A stretch of DNA of 45,346 nt. Source: Gemmatimonadota bacterium. Its GTDB lineage: Bacteria; Gemmatimonadota; Gemmatimonadetes; Gemmatimonadales; GWC2-71-9. A program made the translations under genes and the position numbers. The notes beneath the pieces are model-generated. The model had not been told where the DNA came from. It was given only the letters and a program-made list of their open reading frames with translations, and made no database searches. This document shows positions 1 to 8,235 of the stretch, one piece after another (positions within the stretch are counted from its first letter, which is position 1; every line of letters begins with the position of its first letter). The stretch spans positions 1 through 45,346 of the forward strand of contig VGVQ01000025.1 of NCBI GenBank assembly GCA_016874005.1, given 5' to 3'.

Positions 1-1202
1 TCCTCTTCGTGGTCGTTCGAGATGGCTCCGGCTACCTCCAGGTCGTGGTGTCGAAGAGGGATGTCTCCGAGGCGGCCTGGAATATCGGGCAGCAGCTGAC
101 CCAGGAAACTTCGCTCGCGGTGACGGGGCTGGTTCGCGAAGACGCCCGCTCCCCTGGGGGAGTCGAGCTGACGGCGACCGAACTCACGGTGCTCGGGCCG
201 AGTCTCGATTTCCCGATCACCCCGAAGGAGCACGGAACTTCCTTTTTGTTCGAGCATCGCCACCTCTGGCTTCGGAGCCGCAAACAGGTCGCCCTCGCCA
301 AGATCCGCCACCACGTCTTCCAGGCCATCCACGACTTTTTCGATGCCCGAGGATTCTACCACGTCAGTACCCCGATCCTCACGGGCAGCATCGGCGAAGA
401 GGCCGGCAACCTGTTCGCCACCGAGTACTTCGATTTGGGCCAGGCCTACCTGGCGCAAACCGGCCAGCTCTATGTCGAGGCCGCCGCGGCGGCCCTCGGC
501 AAGGTGTACTGCTTCGGTCCCACCTTCCGGGCCGAAAAGTCGAAGACCCGCCGCCACCTCACCGAGTTTTGGATGGTCGAGCCCGAAGTGGCGTTCGCGG
601 ACTCCTCGGATAACATGCGGCTGCAGGAGGACTTCGTCAGCTATCTGGTGGCGCGGGCCCTCGATCGGTGCAAGGAGGACCTCAAAGAGCTCGAGCGCGA
701 CGTGACGCCGCTGGAACGAGTGGTCCCCCCGTTTCCCCGAATCAGCTATACCGACGCGGTGGCCAAGGTCGCCCAACTCGGGTCCGACATGACGTGGGGG
801 CAGGACCTCGGCGGCGACGACGAGACTCTGTTGGCCAAGGAATATGACCGTCCGGTGTTCGTGATGAACTACCCGAAAGAGGTCAAGGCGTTCTACATGA
901 AGGAGAACCCGGACGATCCCCGCACCGTATTGAACAATGACTGCCTGGCGCCCGAGGGCTACGGCGAAATCATCGGCGGAAGTCAGCGTGAGGACGACCA
1001 TGACCGGTTGCTGGCCCGGATCAGGGCCCAGCGCCTCGATCCAGCGGCGTATGGCTGGTACCTCGACCTGCGCAAATACGGAACGTTCGTCCATTCCGGC
1101 TTCGGCTTGGGGGTCGAGCGAACCGTGGCCTGGATCGCCGGGGTGCCGCACATTCGGGAAACGATCGCCTTTCCGCGCCAGATTCACCGCCTCTATCCTT
1201 GA
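1..1202 (+). CDS. asnS: Asparaginyl-tRNA synthetase, 5'-truncated by the window edge
   Basis: Class II aminoacyl-tRNA synthetase that charges tRNA-Asn with asparagine in the cytoplasm. The reading frame is open to the left edge (in frame from base 3), so the true start and part of the N-terminal OB-fold anticodon-binding domain are missing; the GTG at base 9 is an internal Val. About 399 residues are visible. The class II catalytic core is clear: motif 2 reads [16 protein letters not shown] (about 520-570) and motif 3 reads [10 protein letters not shown] (about 1105-1135). Segments [11 protein letters not shown] and [10 protein letters not shown], and the end [17 protein letters not shown], are typical of AsnRS rather than AspRS. 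The next gene starts 3 bp downstream, suggesting cotranscription. Confidence in function is very high. Confidence 0.96.
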   Translation, partial: LFVVVRDGSGYLQVVVSKRDVSEAAWNIGQQLTQETSLAVTGLVREDARSPGGVELTATELTVLGPSLDFPITPKEHGTSFLFEHRHLWLRSRKQVALAKIRHHVFQAIHDFFDARGFYHVSTPILTGSIGEEAGNLFATEYFDLGQAYLAQTGQLYVEAAAAALGKVYCFGPTFRAEKSKTRRHLTEFWMVEPEVAFADSSDNMRLQEDFVSYLVARALDRCKEDLKELERDVTPLERVVPPFPRISYTDAVAKVAQLGSDMTWGQDLGGDDETLLAKEYDRPVFVMNYPKEVKAFYMKENPDDPRTVLNNDCLAPEGYGEIIGGSQREDDHDRLLARIRAQRLDPAAYGWYLDLRKYGTFVHSGFGLGVERTVAWIAGVPHIRETIAFPRQIHRLYP

Positions 1203-1205
1203 GTC

Positions 1206-2168
1206 ATGGCGGGACTAGGCCGTGGCCCCGTGGCCGGGTTCGTCCTGGCCCTGGTCGTCGGGGCCGGTTGCGACCGGGGTGCGGTTACCCTGACGCCCCT
1301 GCCGTCCGGCGCCCAAGCGGTCTCCCTGCTGGGCGACACCTTGTGGAATATGCCGCTCGAGCCGGGCCTCGGCCCACTCCTGGTCCAACAGCTTCAGGCC
1401 GCCCAGCGTCATCTCGCCGCGAGGCCCGGCGATCCGGCGGCGAAGTTGCTCGTGGCGAGACGCTCTGCCGCGCTGGGGCGGCTCCGGGAGGCGGTGGCCC
1501 TCTACAGCGAAGTCATCGCGGAGGAGCACGGGACGGCGAGAGTGTACCGGCGTCGCGGCGAGATCCTGCTGATGCTGAGAGAATTCAAGGCGGCGGCGCG
1601 CGACTACGGGCGGGCCTATCGGGACCCGGCGGGCGCGGTGGTGAAGGAGTTCGCCGAGGATTCCGCCGGCGGTCTGGTCGGTTCGCTGGTCCGTTACCAG
1701 GCCGCGTTGGGGCTCGGACTGCTTCATCAGGTCCAAGGTGATTACGACCGGGCGAGCGAGCGGTTTTTGGTGGCGCTCGAACACTCCGATGGCGCCGATG
1801 AGCTGGTCGAAAGCGGGCTGTGGCTGAGCCTGGCCCTCCGCCGGGCGGGGCGCCGGGCCGAAGCGGCTCAAGTCATCGGCGGGATCCCGAGCAACATCGA
1901 GGTCAAGAACCGGACCGCCGAGTTCGGCCTGCTCCGGATGTTGCGGGGGCAAATGGGCATCGACTCGATCCGCTCGCTGGCTGCGTCAGGCGGTCCGGAA
2001 GACGAGTCGTTGGTGCTCTACGTGCTCGGGTTCGTCCAGCTCACCCGATCGGACACCACGGCGGCCAGGGATGCGTTCGCCAAGGTGATCGAACTGGGGC
2101 AATGGACGACCCGACCCTATTTGGCCGCTGAAGGCGAGTTGATCAGGCTGGCGCCGAGGCGACGTTAG
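1206..2168 (+). CDS. TPR-repeat lipoprotein
   Basis: Protein of 320 residues with an N-terminal hydrophobic stretch ending in a lipobox, VGAGC, with the lipidated Cys at residue 22. It is therefore predicted to be a membrane-anchored lipoprotein facing the periplasm. The region from about residue 60 onward is made of helical pairs with TPR character (for example LGRLREAVALYSEVI and VYRRRGEILLMLREFKAA), then further repeats around residues 160-210 and near the C-terminus. TPR proteins act as protein-protein scaffolds; the partner cannot be told from sequence. The ATG lies 3 bp after the asnS stop, so the two are likely cotranscribed. Its 3' end overlaps the convergent mazG gene by 26 bp. The molecular role is unknown. 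Confidence 0.82.
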   Translation: MAGLGRGPVAGFVLALVVGAGCDRGAVTLTPLPSGAQAVSLLGDTLWNMPLEPGLGPLLVQQLQAAQRHLAARPGDPAAKLLVARRSAALGRLREAVALYSEVIAEEHGTARVYRRRGEILLMLREFKAAARDYGRAYRDPAGAVVKEFAEDSAGGLVGSLVRYQAALGLGLLHQVQGDYDRASERFLVALEHSDGADELVESGLWLSLALRRAGRRAEAAQVIGGIPSNIEVKNRTAEFGLLRMLRGQMGIDSIRSLAASGGPEDESLVLYVLGFVQLTRSDTTAARDAFAKVIELGQWTTRPYLAAEGELIRLAPRRR

Positions 2169-2904
2169 GCGCCGACCGCTTGACTCGTTGCCACAGGGCC
2201 TCGAGCTGCTCGAGGCCCAGCGCGGCGAGATCGCTGCCTTCCGCCTCGGCGAGACGCTCCACCCCGATGAACCGGTCGCGAAAACGGCGGTTGGCCCGCT
2301 CGAGGGCCGGCCCCGGTGGGACCCCGAGCTTCCGGGCCACGTTGACCACCGCGAAGAGGAGATCGCCGACTTCGGCCTCGAGGGCGACCCGATCGTCCCG
2401 GGCCGCCTCCACTTCGAGCAACTCCTCGCGGACCTTGGCGATCGGCCCGGCCGCGTCGGGCCAATCGAAGCCGACGGCCGCCGCCCGTTCCCCGAGGCGG
2501 TAGGCCATCAGCAGGTCCGGCAGCGACGGTGGGAGACCCGCGACCACGCTCGTGGCGCCTTCCCGCTTCTTGAGCGTCTCCCAGGGTTCCTTGGGTCCCA
2601 GGTCGAACAGATGGGGATGCCGGCGGCGCATCTTGGTTTCGAGATCCGAGGCGACTTGGTCGGCCGTGAACTCGCCAGCGTCTTCGGCCAGGACGAGCTG
2701 CCAAGCCAGGTGGAGGAGGAGGTCGCTCACCTCGCGACGGATCGCCCGGGGATCTCCCTCGCCGATGGCATGGTCGAGCTCGTGGATCTCCTCGATCAGG
2801 TACGGGCGGAGGGTCTCCCGAGTTTGCACTCGGTCCCAGGCACAGCGCTCCCGCAGATCCCGAACCATCGCCATGGCGCGCTCGAGCGCCGATATTTCTT
2901 GCAT
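2143..2904 (-). CDS. mazG: MazG nucleoside triphosphate pyrophosphohydrolase
   Basis: All-alpha NTP pyrophosphatase of 253 residues. The family hydrolyses NTPs or dNTPs to NMP plus pyrophosphate and is linked to house-cleaning and ppGpp control. Two MazG domains are visible, as in E. coli MazG (263 aa). The N-terminal one has the metal-binding pattern EEIHELDHAI...REVSDLLLHL. The C-terminal one has EELLEVEAAR...EAEVGDLLFAV. The frame is open further upstream, but the ATG at 2904 is preferred: it has AGGAGG five bases upstream, it matches the family N-terminus, and it avoids running through the divergent promoter and alr. The gene is transcribed away from alr and its 3' end overlaps the TPR lipoprotein gene. 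Confidence 0.93.
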   Translation of the reverse strand: MQEISALERAMAMVRDLRERCAWDRVQTRETLRPYLIEEIHELDHAIGEGDPRAIRREVSDLLLHLAWQLVLAEDAGEFTADQVASDLETKMRRRHPHLFDLGPKEPWETLKKREGATSVVAGLPPSLPDLLMAYRLGERAAAVGFDWPDAAGPIAKVREELLEVEAARDDRVALEAEVGDLLFAVVNVARKLGVPPGPALERANRRFRDRFIGVERLAEAEGSDLAALGLEQLEALWQRVKRSAPNVASAPA

Positions 2905-2928
2905 TGCTCCTCCTCGGGTCCGTATTGT
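2899..2928 (+). promoter_or_regulatory. Candidate alr promoter in the mazG/alr divergent spacer
   Basis: A TTGCAT hexamer (2899-2904), an 18-base spacer and TATTGT (2923-2928) fit a sigma-70 type promoter reading toward alr, with transcription expected to begin near 2935, about 19 bases before the alr ATG. The -35 hexamer overlaps the mazG start codon on the other strand. Assignment is by eye from a consensus. Confidence 0.45.
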
Positions 2929-2929
2929 A
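2924..2929 (-). promoter_or_regulatory. Candidate mazG -10 element
   Basis: On the - strand the spacer reads TACAAT, five of six matches to the TATAAT -10 consensus, about 20 bases upstream of the mazG ATG and just before its AGGAGG ribosome-binding site. It lies almost exactly on top of the candidate alr -10 on the other strand. No good -35 is visible 16-18 bases upstream (TCGCTC at 17). Confidence 0.4.
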
Positions 2930-2953
2930 CCTGCCCCTTTATCGAAGAGCGAG

Positions 2954-4042
2954 ATGACCGCGACAGGTTTCACCGCCTCGGCGGCGTTCGGACCCCGGAT
3001 GGATATCGATCTGGATGCCGTCGCGCGGAATTTCGAGCGGTACCGGGCCGCGGTCGGCGTTCCGATCCTCGCCATGGTCAAGGCGAACGGGTACGGGCTT
3101 GGCGCGGTCGCCGTCGCCCGAGCGTTGGAGAGCTCCGACCCGTGGGGTTACGGAGTGGCGACGGTGCCGGAGGCGGCGGAGCTTCGCGAGGCCGGTATCG
3201 AACGGCCGATCCTGGCGATCGTGCCGTTCACGCCGGAGGCCGCGCCGGAATACCGGCGGTGGCGGGTTCGGCCGCTGATCTCGGATCCAGCGGGCCTGGC
3301 GGCCTGGCGGAATCGGGGGGCCGGCCCGTTCCACCTCGCGATCGACACCGGGATGGCCCGCGGGGGGTGGTTGTGGCGGGATGACTCGCTCTCGGAGGTC
3401 GGTCGAACGGTGGCGGAGGCTGGTGACTTCGAGGGGGTAATGACCCACTTTCATAGCGCCGACAGCGATCTCGACGCGACCGAGCGGCAGTGGGCGCGCC
3501 TTCACGAAGCGATCGGGCGGCTTGGGACGGTGCCGCCCCTGGTGCACGCCGCCAACAGCGCGGCGGGTCGATTCGGCACCCGGTTCGCTGGGACCCTCAC
3601 CCGGCCTGGGATCTTTCTCTATGGCGGCGCCGCGGGCGACTGGATGCCGGAGCAAGTGGTCCGAATCGAGGCGAGAGTCGTGGCGGTCGAAGCCGTGGAA
3701 CCAGGTGATACGGTGAGTTACGGGGCCACCGGACGGATCGACGCCCCCGCCGAAGTGGCCGTGTTGGGCATCGGCTACGCCGACGGCGTGCTGCGCTCGT
3801 TGTCCAGCCGGGGGGCGGTCGAGATCCATGGCCGGGTTTATCCGATCGCCGGCCGGGTCACGATGGACATGACGATGGCCATCCTCCCGCGCGGTACCGC
3901 CGCGGTTGGTGACACGGCCACGATGCTGGGCGGGGCGATCGGACTCGACGCCCAGGCCGCCCGGGCCGGCACCATCTCGTACGAGCTCCTTACCGCCGTC
4001 GGGCGGCGGGTGGTCCGTCACTACCAAGGAGGGCCCCGGTGA
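2954..4042 (+). CDS. alr: Alanine racemase
   Basis: PLP-dependent racemase of 362 residues that makes D-alanine for peptidoglycan. The PLP lysine sits in MVKANGYG (K43), where the usual following His is Leu here (GYGLG). The C-terminal beta domain carries the second catalytic region GIGYADGVLR, whose Tyr is the opposing base in the family, and a GRVTMDM motif. The ATG at 2954 is the first start downstream of the candidate promoter; an ATG at 2999 (MDIDLDAV) would also match the family core. The stop overlaps the next gene's GTG by 4 bp, so it probably heads an operon with the DUF1844, deoB and cdd genes. Confidence 0.95.
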   Translation: MTATGFTASAAFGPRMDIDLDAVARNFERYRAAVGVPILAMVKANGYGLGAVAVARALESSDPWGYGVATVPEAAELREAGIERPILAIVPFTPEAAPEYRRWRVRPLISDPAGLAAWRNRGAGPFHLAIDTGMARGGWLWRDDSLSEVGRTVAEAGDFEGVMTHFHSADSDLDATERQWARLHEAIGRLGTVPPLVHAANSAAGRFGTRFAGTLTRPGIFLYGGAAGDWMPEQVVRIEARVVAVEAVEPGDTVSYGATGRIDAPAEVAVLGIGYADGVLRSLSSRGAVEIHGRVYPIAGRVTMDMTMAILPRGTAAVGDTATMLGGAIGLDAQAARAGTISYELLTAVGRRVVRHYQGGPR

Positions 4043-4290
4043 ATCCCCATTTCGCTTCAATGGTCCTGGGACTCGCCCACCAGGCCGAATCCGCTCTGGC
4101 GGGCAAGCTGCCACCCGGCAGCGAACAGATCCCCGGAGCCAACGCTCGCCAGATGGCCCAGGCGCTGATCGACACCCTGGCGATGCTGGAGGAAAAGACC
4201 CAGGGCCACCTCGACGCCGACGAGGCCCGCCTGCTCACCGAGGCCCTCACCGGGCTCCGATTTCGGTTCGTCCAGTCGGGGGGTGGGTGA
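4039..4290 (+). CDS. DUF1844 family protein
   Basis: Small 83-residue protein with a GTG start in a GTGA overlap with the alr stop. It matches the DUF1844 pattern: an N-terminal helix (FASMVLGLAHQAESALAG), then ARQMAQALIDTLAMLEEKTQGHLDADEARLLTEALTGLR in short consecutive helices. DUF1844 proteins are widespread, cytoplasmic and uncharacterised. No catalytic residues stand out. It is tightly sandwiched between alr and deoB with overlaps on both sides, so it is almost certainly translated with them. No function is proposed. Confidence 0.85.
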   Translation: MNPHFASMVLGLAHQAESALAGKLPPGSEQIPGANARQMAQALIDTLAMLEEKTQGHLDADEARLLTEALTGLRFRFVQSGGG

Positions 4291-5459
4291 CCCGCCGGGC
4301 CGCGCTGATCGTCCTCGACGGCCTGGGAATCGGGTCGGCGTCAGACCAAGCGGCTTACGGCGACGACGGCAGCAATACGCTTGGCAATGTCCTGGCCGCC
4401 GCGACTGGGGGATCGTGGCCGACCTTGGAGGCGCTCGGGCTGGGGAATTGCGCGCCGTTGGCCAGAATCCCACCGGTGGGGAGCCCTCGGGCAGCCCATG
4501 GAACGGCCCAGCCCGCGAGTCCCGGAAAGGACAGCACCACCGGTCACTGGGAACTCTGCGGGCTCGTTCTCCCGGCCCCGTTTCCGACCTTCCCGAACGG
4601 GTTTCCTGCCGACCTCATCGCAGCGTTCGCCGCCGAGACGGGGCGGGGGGTGCTGGGCAACCGGCCGGCTTCGGGCACGGCGATTCTCGACACCCTGGGG
4701 GAGCAGCACCTCGCCACCGGGGCCTGGATCGTCTACACCTCAGCGGACAGCGTCTTCCAGATTGCGGCCCACGAAGAAACCGTCCCGATCGAGGAGCTGT
4801 ACCGGGCCTGCGAGGTCGCCCGCCGCCTCTGCCGCGGCCCGACCGGCGTTTCCCGGGTCATCGCCCGGCCCTTTACCGGGACGGCCGGGCAATGGGTCCG
4901 GACGCCTCGGCGCAAGGACTTCTCCCTCCCGCCGATCGGCCCGACCCTGTTGGATCGGCTGGCCGAGGCCAACATCCCGGTCATCGGGATCGGTAAGGTC
5001 GACGACCTTTTCGCCGGCCGGGGCATCCAGAGCGTGCACACCCCAACGAACGCCGACGGGTACCGGCGGATCGGCGAAGCGCTCCGGGTGCAACCCCGGG
5101 GTTTGGTGTTCGCCAACGTGATCGAGTTCGACCAGACCTGGGGCCACCGAAACGACGTCCCGGGGTTCCTTCAGGGCCTGACCGAGTTGGACGCCGCGAT
5201 CGGTGGCCTGGTCGGTGGGGCGCAAGAGAATGACCTGATTATCTTTACGGCCGACCACGGGAACGACCCGACGACCCCCTCCACCGACCATTCGCGGGAG
5301 CGGGTGCCGGTACTCGTTGCTGGTCCCAAGGTGCGTCCGGTGTCGGTTGGAGAGCGGACCACCTTTGCCGACATCGGCCAAACGGTCGCCGAGTTTCTTG
5401 GCGTCGAGGCACTTGAGGCGGGGACGTCCTTCTTGCGCGAGGTATGGAGTGGAGGATGA
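4287..5459 (+). CDS. deoB: Phosphopentomutase
   Basis: Alkaline-phosphatase-superfamily mutase of 390 residues, interconverting (deoxy)ribose 1-phosphate and 5-phosphate in nucleoside salvage. The metal-binding Asp is in VLDGLGIG (D11). The phosphorylated Thr lies in KDSTTGHWEL, where T85 aligns with the known catalytic Thr85 of the Bacillus enzyme. SADSVFQIAAHEE and the C-terminal TADHGNDPTTPSTDHSRE supply the other metal ligands. Start is the GTG at 4287 in a GTGA overlap with the DUF1844 stop, which gives the usual family length. It precedes cytidine deaminase, consistent with a nucleoside catabolism module. Confidence 0.96.
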   Translation: MTRRAALIVLDGLGIGSASDQAAYGDDGSNTLGNVLAAATGGSWPTLEALGLGNCAPLARIPPVGSPRAAHGTAQPASPGKDSTTGHWELCGLVLPAPFPTFPNGFPADLIAAFAAETGRGVLGNRPASGTAILDTLGEQHLATGAWIVYTSADSVFQIAAHEETVPIEELYRACEVARRLCRGPTGVSRVIARPFTGTAGQWVRTPRRKDFSLPPIGPTLLDRLAEANIPVIGIGKVDDLFAGRGIQSVHTPTNADGYRRIGEALRVQPRGLVFANVIEFDQTWGHRNDVPGFLQGLTELDAAIGGLVGGAQENDLIIFTADHGNDPTTPSTDHSRERVPVLVAGPKVRPVSVGERTTFADIGQTVAEFLGVEALEAGTSFLREVWSGG

Positions 5460-5835
5460 GTTGGTAACGCTCGCCCGACGAGCCCAGGCCCGCGCCTATT
5501 CGCCCTACTCGCGGTATCGGGTCGGGGCCGCGATCGAGGGAATCGATGGCCAGCGATTCGCCGGCTGCAACGTCGAGAACGCGTCCTATGGGTTGACGAT
5601 ATGCGCTGAGCGGGTCGCGGCAGGGGCGGCCGTCGCGGCCGGCGTCCGGCAGTTCCGCCGGGTCGCGATCGTCACCGATTCGGACCCACCGGCGCCGCCG
5701 TGCGGGGCCTGTCGGCAGTTTCTTCGGGAATTCGGGCCCGACTTGGTAGTGGACTCGGTCGGGCCACAATCGCACCGTCGCTGGTCGCTCGGGGAGTTGC
5801 TCCCCGATGCCTTTGGATCGGAGTTGCTCGCTTGA
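5449..5835 (+). CDS. cdd: Cytidine deaminase
   Basis: Zinc hydrolase converting cytidine or deoxycytidine to uridine or deoxyuridine; 128 residues from the GTG at 5449. Zinc and catalytic residues are in CNVENASYGLTICAER (Cys-Ala-Glu) and PPCGACRQF (PCxxC). The start is ambiguous. The GTG at 5449 has GAGG six bases upstream and gives the family spacing of about 15 residues before AYSPYS, overlapping deoB by 11 bp. A TTG at 5461 has a stronger GGAGG at five bases and would give 124 residues. Cdd and DeoB act in the same salvage route, and the coupling supports a shared operon. Confidence 0.94.
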   Translation: MEDELVTLARRAQARAYSPYSRYRVGAAIEGIDGQRFAGCNVENASYGLTICAERVAAGAAVAAGVRQFRRVAIVTDSDPPAPPCGACRQFLREFGPDLVVDSVGPQSHRRWSLGELLPDAFGSELLA

Positions 5836-7073
5836 AACGTTGGGTGCTCACTCTCGCCCTGCTGGCTCCTCTCGCCGCCGGTTGCCAGGAAGATCTCGCC
5901 TCGCCTGGACGGTGCCCCGAGTTGTGTCCAGGAAATGCCATCGTCGTTCGGGACACCGTCATCGAGGCCACCGCCGGCGGTGACTCGTCGTACGTCGGCT
6001 ACACCCCTCGAACCGCCCGCCGAATTCTGTTGGTGTCCAATGGCCTTTCCGCGGGCGAGTACCGGTCGTTCGTGGTGTTCCCGAAGAACAAACGCGATAG
6101 CGTCAACGTCGACGGGACGAATCGGCCCTTTATCATCGATACGGTGGCCCTGTCGTTCGTGATCGAGGCTCGCGATACCCTCGCCAAGGCCCTCCGGCTC
6201 GACCTCTATCGGATTCCGATCACCACCGACACCACGGTCAGCTTCGTCGGGCTCGACACGCTGCTCAACCCCGCCGCCCTCATCGACAGCATCGTCGTGG
6301 CGGACTCGGTCAAGTCCGGGCGGGTCCAGGTCGCCATCACTGGCGATCGGATCGCCCCGTTCCTGCCGGCGGCCGCCGACAGTGGGCAGCTCGGTGTCGG
6401 CATCGCCGTGAGGGCGGACCGGCCCACCGGAGTTCGGCTTTCGATGCCGCCGGAGCTGACCACGGTGGGCGCCGCTCCCCTGTTCGAGTACCGTGGTATC
6501 GCCGAGGGGGTGGTGGACACGGCCAAACGGCGCCAGCGGATTCAGGTGCAGCCGAACCGGGTAGCCAGTACCGGATACGTGACCGACACCGACTTAGCAG
6601 CGAACCGGGATCCAGACCTCCTCTACGTTGGCGGCCCGAGCGCCGCCCGGAGCCTGCTCCGGTTTTCCATCCCGCCCTTCATTCGGGACACGGCGCAGAT
6701 CATCCGGGCCACCCTCACGCTGACCCCCGCCGGCCCGCTCGCGGGGCTCCCGAATAGCCGAGGCGGCGATTCGGTCTCGGCGTTTGGCCTGGTGGTCGAC
6801 TTGGGGGCGAAATCGCCCACAACGACGTTTGGGGCGCCCCCGCAGGGCCGATTGGCGGACGGGTCGGCTGACGAAATCCCGGTCGACGTCTTCTCGTTGG
6901 TGGCAAACTGGGGGACCACGTCGGGTTCGCCGCAGGCGATTTTCCTCCAGCTTTCGACCGAGACGTTGGGCGGCGGGTTCATGCAGCCGGTGTTTCGCTC
7001 GACCCGGTCCGCCGTCGGGAAGCCGCGCCTTCGAATCACCTACGGCATTCCGGCCAAATCGGGGCAACCATGA
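5832..7073 (+). CDS. Lipoprotein with repeated DNRLRE-like domains
   Basis: Predicted lipoprotein of 413 residues, starting at the TTG at 5832 in a TTGA overlap with cdd. Residues 1-18 form a short signal peptide ending in the lipobox LAAGC (Cys18). The rest is beta-rich. Two halves look alike: one around residues 50-130 (VGYTPRTARRILLVSNG then VALSFVIEARDTLAKALRLDLY) and one around 255-310 (YVGGPSAARSLLRFSIPPF then IIRATLTLTPAGP). This pattern resembles DNRLRE/CBM96-like surface domains, but that is inference. Its stop overlaps the start of an outer-membrane barrel gene, so the two are probably a functional pair. Substrate and role are unknown. Confidence 0.72.
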   Translation: MKRWVLTLALLAPLAAGCQEDLASPGRCPELCPGNAIVVRDTVIEATAGGDSSYVGYTPRTARRILLVSNGLSAGEYRSFVVFPKNKRDSVNVDGTNRPFIIDTVALSFVIEARDTLAKALRLDLYRIPITTDTTVSFVGLDTLLNPAALIDSIVVADSVKSGRVQVAITGDRIAPFLPAAADSGQLGVGIAVRADRPTGVRLSMPPELTTVGAAPLFEYRGIAEGVVDTAKRRQRIQVQPNRVASTGYVTDTDLAANRDPDLLYVGGPSAARSLLRFSIPPFIRDTAQIIRATLTLTPAGPLAGLPNSRGGDSVSAFGLVVDLGAKSPTTTFGAPPQGRLADGSADEIPVDVFSLVANWGTTSGSPQAIFLQLSTETLGGGFMQPVFRSTRSAVGKPRLRITYGIPAKSGQP

Positions 7074-8230
7074 TCGCCAGGGGTTCGTTCCGACCGCTCG
7101 CGTTGGCGACGCTGCTGGCGCTGCTCGGCGGCGGTGCCCTCGGGGCGCAGTCGTCTCAGTTCGGGATCCGGGGTCTTGGCATCCCGATCCGTCCGCTGTC
7201 GCCGCGCGCCCTGGCCGTCGGCGGGGCCTTCGGAATGTTCGATATCGAGTCGAGCCAGAATCCGGCCGCGACCGCCTCGACGATTCAGTTCGCGGCCCTG
7301 TTCACCAACACCCAGAACTTTCGGCGATCGAGCAACCCGTTCGGGAGCGCCAGCGGATACGACAATCGGTTCCCCCAACTGATGGTCACAGGCCCGATCG
7401 GGGGGACCAATCTCGCTGCCGCGATCAGCCTCTCGGGTTACCTCGATCGGAGCTTCTCGCTGGGAACGCGGGATACCATCGACATCCGGGGAGTCCCGGT
7501 CGGCGTGTTCGACACCCTGAGCTCGCGGGGCGGGCTCACCGACATTCGGCTGGCGACCGGCTGGCAGGTCACACCCACCTTCCATCTCGGTTTGGGTCTC
7601 CATGCGATCACCGGCCTGACCCGGTTCGAGAACCGACGAGACTTCGCGGACTCGACCTTTGCCCCGATCGTCGAGCGGAGCGAAGTCTCCTACCTGGGGC
7701 TTGGCCTGTCGGCAGGGTTCACGCTGCGGCCCGTTCGTCGTCTGACCATCGCCGGGGCCTACCGGAACGACGGCCACCTCGACATTGACCGCGACTCGAC
7801 CCGAATCGCCAAGACTGATCTGCCGGCGGGAGTCAGCGCCGGGATCCGGTGGCAGGCCAGCGAGAAAGTGATGTGGGCCGCGTCGGCCCACCGGCGTTCC
7901 TGGAAGAGCGCCGACGCCGATATCCGGGCGCAGAACGGGATTGGAGCGGAGAACACCATCGAACTCGCGACCGGCCTCGAGTTCGTGAGAGATCCCAAGA
8001 ATGCCGGCCACCGGCCCTGGCGCTTCGGGGTGCACTACGCCACCCTCCCGTTTCCGTTCACCAGCGGGGACCAGCCGACCGAGTTCGGTATCTCGGCCGG
8101 GACCGGAATCCGTTTCACCCAGGGTCGTGGTGGCCTCGACCTGACCGTGCAGCAGATCTTCCGCCGGTCGAACGGCGGGTTCAAGGAAAACGCCACGGTC
8201 GTCAGCCTCGGCGTATCGATTCGCCCCTAG
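7070..8230 (+). CDS. Probable outer-membrane beta-barrel protein
   Basis: Protein of 386 residues with a cleavable signal peptide (cleavage probably after ALGAQ, near residue 26). The mature part is a run of alternating amphipathic beta strands, for example LAAAISLSGYLDRSFSL, FHLGLGLHAITGL and VSYLGLGLSAGFTL. It ends in VVSLGVSIRP, an outer-membrane-protein-like C-terminal strand although the last residue is Pro rather than Phe. The N-terminal region (LSPRALAVGGAFGMFDIESSQNPAA) recalls the PorV/FadL-like barrel families, where a conserved NPA stretch follows the first strand. The ATG overlaps the lipoprotein stop by 4 bp. It may be an export partner or porin for that lipoprotein, but this is conjecture. 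Confidence 0.75.
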   Translation: MIARGSFRPLALATLLALLGGGALGAQSSQFGIRGLGIPIRPLSPRALAVGGAFGMFDIESSQNPAATASTIQFAALFTNTQNFRRSSNPFGSASGYDNRFPQLMVTGPIGGTNLAAAISLSGYLDRSFSLGTRDTIDIRGVPVGVFDTLSSRGGLTDIRLATGWQVTPTFHLGLGLHAITGLTRFENRRDFADSTFAPIVERSEVSYLGLGLSAGFTLRPVRRLTIAGAYRNDGHLDIDRDSTRIAKTDLPAGVSAGIRWQASEKVMWAASAHRRSWKSADADIRAQNGIGAENTIELATGLEFVRDPKNAGHRPWRFGVHYATLPFPFTSGDQPTEFGISAGTGIRFTQGRGGLDLTVQQIFRRSNGGFKENATVVSLGVSIRP

Positions 8231-8235
8231 CAGCG

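Noticed and set aside
2954-2998. ATG at 2999 as alr start
   Set aside because: Possible, but the ATG at 2954 is nearer the predicted transcription start and the extra 15 residues fit; kept as an alternative only.
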